This document shows, one piece after another, positions 3,796 to 7,546 of a stretch of DNA of 7,546 bases. Location of the stretch: contig JAEWVQ010000343.1 in the NCBI GenBank assembly GCA_023459095.1, positions 1 to 7,546 of the forward strand, given 5' to 3'. Every line of letters begins with the position of its first letter. Position 1 is the first letter of the stretch. The translations under genes were made by a program, and so were the position numbers. The notes under the pieces were generated by a model. It ran no database searches. It saw only the letters and a list, made by a program, of their open reading frames with translations, and was not told the DNA's origin. This DNA comes from Pseudomonadota bacterium (GTDB lineage: Bacteria; Pseudomonadota; Gammaproteobacteria; Burkholderiales; Rhodocyclaceae).

Positions 3796-6700
3796 TCAGC
3801 GCGGCCGCGACTCCCAGATCTTCTGCAAACGCTTCACCGACACCGGCATCGGCGTCTTCAGCTCTTGCGCGAACAGGCCGACGCGCAGCTCTTCGAGCAA
3901 CCAGCGGAATTCGTCGAGTTGCGGGTCATCGACACCCGCCCGCCGCTTGGCGACGAGTTCGCGTTCCCAGGCCTGGGCGAGCGCGCGCCACTCGCTCATC
4001 GCCTGCGCGTCGCGCGGCGCATTGTTACGGAGTTTGTCGAGGCGGATCGACGCGCCTTTCAAATAACGCGGAAACTGGGCCAGACGTTCCCACGGAAAGG
4101 CAACGAGAAAATCCTTGGGCAACAGCGCGGCGACCTGCCCCTGGATGTCGGCCACCACCTCGGGGAAAGTCTTCAGCCCGGAGAGGCGCTTTTGCAGCGC
4201 CGCGTGCTCGACCGCGAGCTGCCCGGCCAGACGCATGAACTCCTGCGCCACCAGCGTGATCCGCGGTTTGGCCTCGGCACAGCGCTGCGCAAAGCCCTCG
4301 GCGTCGTTGGGCAGCGGCTCGAGCAGGCAGCAGCGGCACAGGGTGGCCTCGACCAGGCGCGCCTTGAGCTCAGTCTCCGACCCGAACCCCATCATCTGCA
4401 AGGCGAGCTCGCGCAGCCCCGGGAGCTTCTCGATCGCACGCACCTGATCCTTCAGGGCCAGCGCGAACAGCCGCGCGAGTCCGCGCCGATGCACGCGCGC
4501 GGCCTCTTCCGGCGTGTCGTAGGGGCGCAGCGACACGCTGTCGCCGTCGTCGTGCAGCGCCGGAAAACCGATCACCTCCCGCCCGCCGACCTTGACCTCG
4601 AGCAGCTCGGGCAGTGCGCCGAAGGTCCAGGCGGTGATTCCGGCGAGCGCGCCCGCCGTCACCGACGCCTGCACGGCCGGCACCACTGACGGCGTGTCCT
4701 TCCCGACCGGGGCCGCAGCAGGCGCCGATGCGCTGTCGATCTGCGCGGCGCGGAAGCGCGACGCCACCTGCTCGCGGAACCGCGTGCGCAGCTCGGCCAG
4801 ATTGCGCGACTGGCCGAGCACGCGGCCGTGCTCGTCGGCGACGCGGAAGTTCATGAAGCAGTGCGGATGCAGATTCTCGACGCGGAAACTCTCGAGCGGC
4901 AGCTTGAGCTGCACGCGCTCCTCGACGAAGCGCTGCAGCGCGCGCAACAAGGGCTCGTCGGTGTCGAACTCGCCGTCCTCGTGCAGCGCCATGAACGCCG
5001 CCGCGCTCTCGGCGATCGGCTGCAGACGATGGCGATGCTTCTGCGGCACGGTCTTCAGCAGCGCCGCCACCTTCTCCTCGAGCAGCCCGGGCACCAGCCA
5101 TTCGCAGCGCGCCGCCGGAATCTGATTGAGCATCGCCAGCGGCACCGCCAGGGTCACGCCGTCGTCGGCCTCGCCGGGCTGGTGGCGATAGCTCAGGCCG
5201 AGCTTCTGGCCGAGCACCTCGAAGCGCGCCGGAAAGCGCTCGGTGGTGATGCCCTCGGCTTCGTGCCGCATCAGCTGATCGCGCGACAGGTGCAGGCGCT
5301 TGGGCTCGCTGCGCTCGGCGTCCTTGCGCCAGGCCTCGAATCCCGCCAGATCGACGACCTCCGCCGGAATGCGGGCATCGTAGAAGGCCTCGATCAGCGC
5401 CTCGTCAACCAACACGTCAGGCCGCCGCGACTTGTGCTCCAGACGCTCGATCTCTGCCACCAGGCGGCGGTTGTGAGCGAGGAAGGCCATGCCGCGCGCC
5501 GCGCCCTCGGCGATCTCGCCGGCGACCAGCCCTTCGCGGATGAACAATTCGCGGCACAGCGCCGGATCGATGTCGCGGTAAGGCACGCCACGCCGCGCGT
5601 AGAGCACCAGGCCATGCACCGTGCCGCGCTCCCAGGCGCGCACGCTGCCCGCCGATTTCGACCAGTGCGGCTCGAACACGTGGCGCTTGAGCAGGTGGGC
5701 GCCGACCTCCTCGACCCATTCCGGCTCGATGCGCGCGAGGCAGCGCCCGAACAGGCGCGAGGTTTCCACCAACTCCGCGCTCATGATCCACTTGCCCGCC
5801 TTCTTCGCCAGCACCGAACCCGGGTGCGGCCAGAACTTGATGCCGCGCGCGCCCAGATAGGCGCCGGCCTGCTGCGCCGAGGCGTCCTCGACCTTGCAGC
5901 CGACGTGGCCGAGCAACCCGGCGAGCAGCGCCTTGTGGATGGCCTCGTAACCGGCCGGCTGGTCGTTCTCCTTCCAGCCGTGCTCGGCGCACAGGGTGTG
6001 GAGTTGGGCGTGCACATCGCGCCATTCGCGCAGGCGCAGCCAGGACAGGAAGTGGGTGCGGCACCACGCCTTCTGCTTGCTCGACGATTCGTGGCGCTGC
6101 ACCTCGCCCCACGCCTTCCACAGATTCAGGTACCACAGGAACTCGGAGCGCTGATCCTGCTCGCCGCCGCGAAAGCGCGCATGCGCCTGGTCCGCCGCGG
6201 CCGCGCGCTCCGGCGGACGCTCGCGCGGGTCCTGCACCGACAGCGCGGCGGCGATCACCAGCACTTCGGCGAGGCTGGCGCGCTCGCGCGCGGCGAGGAT
6301 CATGCGGCCGATGCGGGGATCGAGCGGCAGCTTGCCGAGCTCGCGGCCGACCGCGGTGAGTTCGCGGGCGTCATCGTCGCTCACCGCGCCGAGTTCGATC
6401 AGCAACTGGTAGCCGTCGCCGATCAGGCGCGAGCCGGGCGCATCGATGAACGGGAAGTCCTCCACCGCGCCCAGGCGCAGCGCCTTCATGCGCAGGATCA
6501 CCCCGGCGAGCGAGGCGCGCAGGATCTCGGGATCGGTGTGCGGCGCACGGCGCTTGAAATCGTCCTCGTCGTAGAGCCGGATGCACACCCCGTCCATCAC
6601 CCGGCCGCAACGCCCGGCGCGCTGCTGCGCCGCCGACTGCGCGATCTTCTCGACCTGCAGCTGCTCGACCTTGTTGCGCGGCGAATAGCGCTTGACCCGC

Positions 6701-7546
6701 GCCAGCCCGGTGTCGACCACGTAACGGATGCCGGGCACGGTGAGCGAGGTCTCGGCGACGTTGGTCGACAGCACCACGCGCCGCCCCGACGACGGCGCGA
6801 ACACGCGCGCCTGCTCCTGCGCCGACTGGCGCGCGTAGAGCGGCAGGATTTCGGTGCCGGCGGCGTGATGCGCCTTGCGCAGCGCCTCGCCGGCCTCGCG
6901 GATCTCGCGCTCGCCGGGGAGGAACACGAGGACGTCGCCGGGACCGCAGCGCTGCGCCTCGTCCACCGCCTCGACGAGCGCATCCATCAGATCGCGCTCA
7001 CGGCCGCGTTCCCGGGCGCCCGCCTTCGCCCCCTCGCCCGGCCGCGCGGCGGGCGCGCCCTCGGCCTCCTCCACCGGGCGGTAGCGCATCTCGATCGGGT
7101 ACAGCCGGCCGGAAACCTCGATCACCGGCGCCGGCCGGCCCTCGGCATCGGCGAAATGGCGGGCGAAGCGCTCCGCGTCCAGGGTCGCCGAGGTCACGAT
7201 CAGCTTGAGGTCGGGGCGCCGCGGCAGCAGCGTGCGCAGATAGCCGAGCAGGAAGTCGATGTTGAGGCTGCGCTCGTGAGCCTCGTCGATGATCAGCGTG
7301 TCGTAGGCGGCGAGCAGCGCGTCGGTCTGGGTCTCGGCGAGCAGGATGCCGTCGGTCATCAGCTTGATGTGGCTGTTCGCGCTCAGGCGGTCGGTGAACC
7401 GGATCTTGTAGCCCACGACCTGGCCGAGCGGGCTGTCGAGCTCCTGCGCGATGCGGCTCGCGGTGGCGCGCGCCGCCAGCCGCCGCGGCTGGGTGTGGCC
7501 GATGAGGCCGGCGGCGCCGCGCCCGAGTTCGAGGCAGATCTTCGGC
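3796..7546 (-). CDS. hrpA: ATP-dependent RNA helicase HrpA (5' end beyond the window)
   Basis: HrpA is a large DEAH-box RNA helicase of bacteria that uses ATP to remodel RNA or ribonucleoprotein complexes. 1249 residues are visible, and the frame stays open to the right edge. Counting from the first visible residue (PKICLELG): motif Ia TQPRRLAA (18-25), DEAH (87-90), SAT (119-121), LVFLPGERE (206-214), motif V STNVAETS (260-267) and motif VI QRAGRCGR (308-315). HA2-like and OB-fold-like regions follow, then from about 640 the long C-terminal DUF3418 region typical of HrpA and absent from HrpB. The end, RWLLEELRVGLFAQELKTPMPVS, matches E. coli HrpA closely. The Walker A GETGSGKT motif should lie just outside the window, so roughly 100 N-terminal residues are missing. 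Two low-complexity inserts are noted: Glu/Ala/Gly/Arg-rich at about 159-184 and Ala/Pro/Val-rich at about 936-968. Confidence 0.96.
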   Translation of the reverse strand, partial: PKICLELGRGAAGLIGHTQPRRLAARATASRIAQELDSPLGQVVGYKIRFTDRLSANSHIKLMTDGILLAETQTDALLAAYDTLIIDEAHERSLNIDFLLGYLRTLLPRRPDLKLIVTSATLDAERFARHFADAEGRPAPVIEVSGRLYPIEMRYRPVEEAEGAPAARPGEGAKAGARERGRERDLMDALVEAVDEAQRCGPGDVLVFLPGEREIREAGEALRKAHHAAGTEILPLYARQSAQEQARVFAPSSGRRVVLSTNVAETSLTVPGIRYVVDTGLARVKRYSPRNKVEQLQVEKIAQSAAQQRAGRCGRVMDGVCIRLYDEDDFKRRAPHTDPEILRASLAGVILRMKALRLGAVEDFPFIDAPGSRLIGDGYQLLIELGAVSDDDARELTAVGRELGKLPLDPRIGRMILAARERASLAEVLVIAAALSVQDPRERPPERAAAADQAHARFRGGEQDQRSEFLWYLNLWKAWGEVQRHESSSKQKAWCRTHFLSWLRLREWRDVHAQLHTLCAEHGWKENDQPAGYEAIHKALLAGLLGHVGCKVEDASAQQAGAYLGARGIKFWPHPGSVLAKKAGKWIMSAELVETSRLFGRCLARIEPEWVEEVGAHLLKRHVFEPHWSKSAGSVRAWERGTVHGLVLYARRGVPYRDIDPALCRELFIREGLVAGEIAEGAARGMAFLAHNRRLVAEIERLEHKSRRPDVLVDEALIEAFYDARIPAEVVDLAGFEAWRKDAERSEPKRLHLSRDQLMRHEAEGITTERFPARFEVLGQKLGLSYRHQPGEADDGVTLAVPLAMLNQIPAARCEWLVPGLLEEKVAALLKTVPQKHRHRLQPIAESAAAFMALHEDGEFDTDEPLLRALQRFVEERVQLKLPLESFRVENLHPHCFMNFRVADEHGRVLGQSRNLAELRTRFREQVASRFRAAQIDSASAPAAAPVGKDTPSVVPAVQASVTAGALAGITAWTFGALPELLEVKVGGREVIGFPALHDDGDSVSLRPYDTPEEAARVHRRGLARLFALALKDQVRAIEKLPGLRELALQMMGFGSETELKARLVEATLCRCCLLEPLPNDAEGFAQRCAEAKPRITLVAQEFMRLAGQLAVEHAALQKRLSGLKTFPEVVADIQGQVAALLPKDFLVAFPWERLAQFPRYLKGASIRLDKLRNNAPRDAQAMSEWRALAQAWERELVAKRRAGVDDPQLDEFRWLLEELRVGLFAQELKTPMPVSVKRLQKIWESRPR

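Noticed and set aside
3483..4238. 251-codon plus-strand frame overlapping the His-rich gene and the hrpA 3' end
   Set aside because: It is an Arg/Pro/Ala-rich shadow frame that runs out of frame through a signal-peptide gene and antisense to hrpA.
1..7546. CRISPR arrays, insertion sequences, prophage or defence systems
   Set aside because: No spaced direct repeats, transposase, terminal inverted repeats or target duplications were seen. All large frames are core housekeeping genes.

Overview
The window looks like a piece of a high-GC betaproteobacterial chromosome, probably Rhodocyclales (Azoarcus/Thauera-like). The basis is the strong GC bias, the order rpsF-priB-rpsR-rplI followed by dnaB, a PriB of the beta/gamma type, and promoter sequences of the kind seen ahead of betaproteobacterial rRNA operons. 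The taxon is inferred from general resemblance only. Almost everything is core housekeeping and reads on the minus strand.

Reading from right to left (minus-strand direction): positions 7546-3796 hold most of a giant DEAH-box RNA helicase of the HrpA type, cut by the right edge just downstream of its Walker A motif. Positions 3442-3771 carry the only plus-strand gene, a small secreted histidine-rich protein of unknown function, which converges with hrpA across a short gap containing a GC-rich hairpin. Positions 3182-3441 form a divergent intergenic region with a recognisable rpsF promoter and a strong leader hairpin. Positions 3181-1731 are the tightly packed operon rpsF (S6), priB (primosomal protein), rpsR (S18) and rplI (L9). 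Junctions are 1 bp, 1 bp and 15 bp, and the operon ends at a textbook intrinsic terminator at 1676-1710. dnaB, the replicative helicase, follows at 1621-209 on the same strand.

Between the dnaB stop and the left edge are two strong sigma-70-type promoters reading left, with 129 bp between their -10 boxes and an A/T-rich block directly upstream of the first. This arrangement resembles tandem rRNA-operon promoters (P1/P2), so I predict that a 16S rRNA gene, or another stable-RNA gene, begins shortly beyond position 1.

Functionally the central block joins translation (S6, S18, L9) and replication (PriB for primosome assembly and restart, DnaB for fork unwinding), a well-known linkage. I found no CRISPR array, insertion sequence, prophage, toxin-antitoxin or defence system, and no convincing new multi-gene system. 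The points most worth a second look are the putative rRNA promoters at the left edge, the rpsF leader structure and the unassigned His-rich protein.
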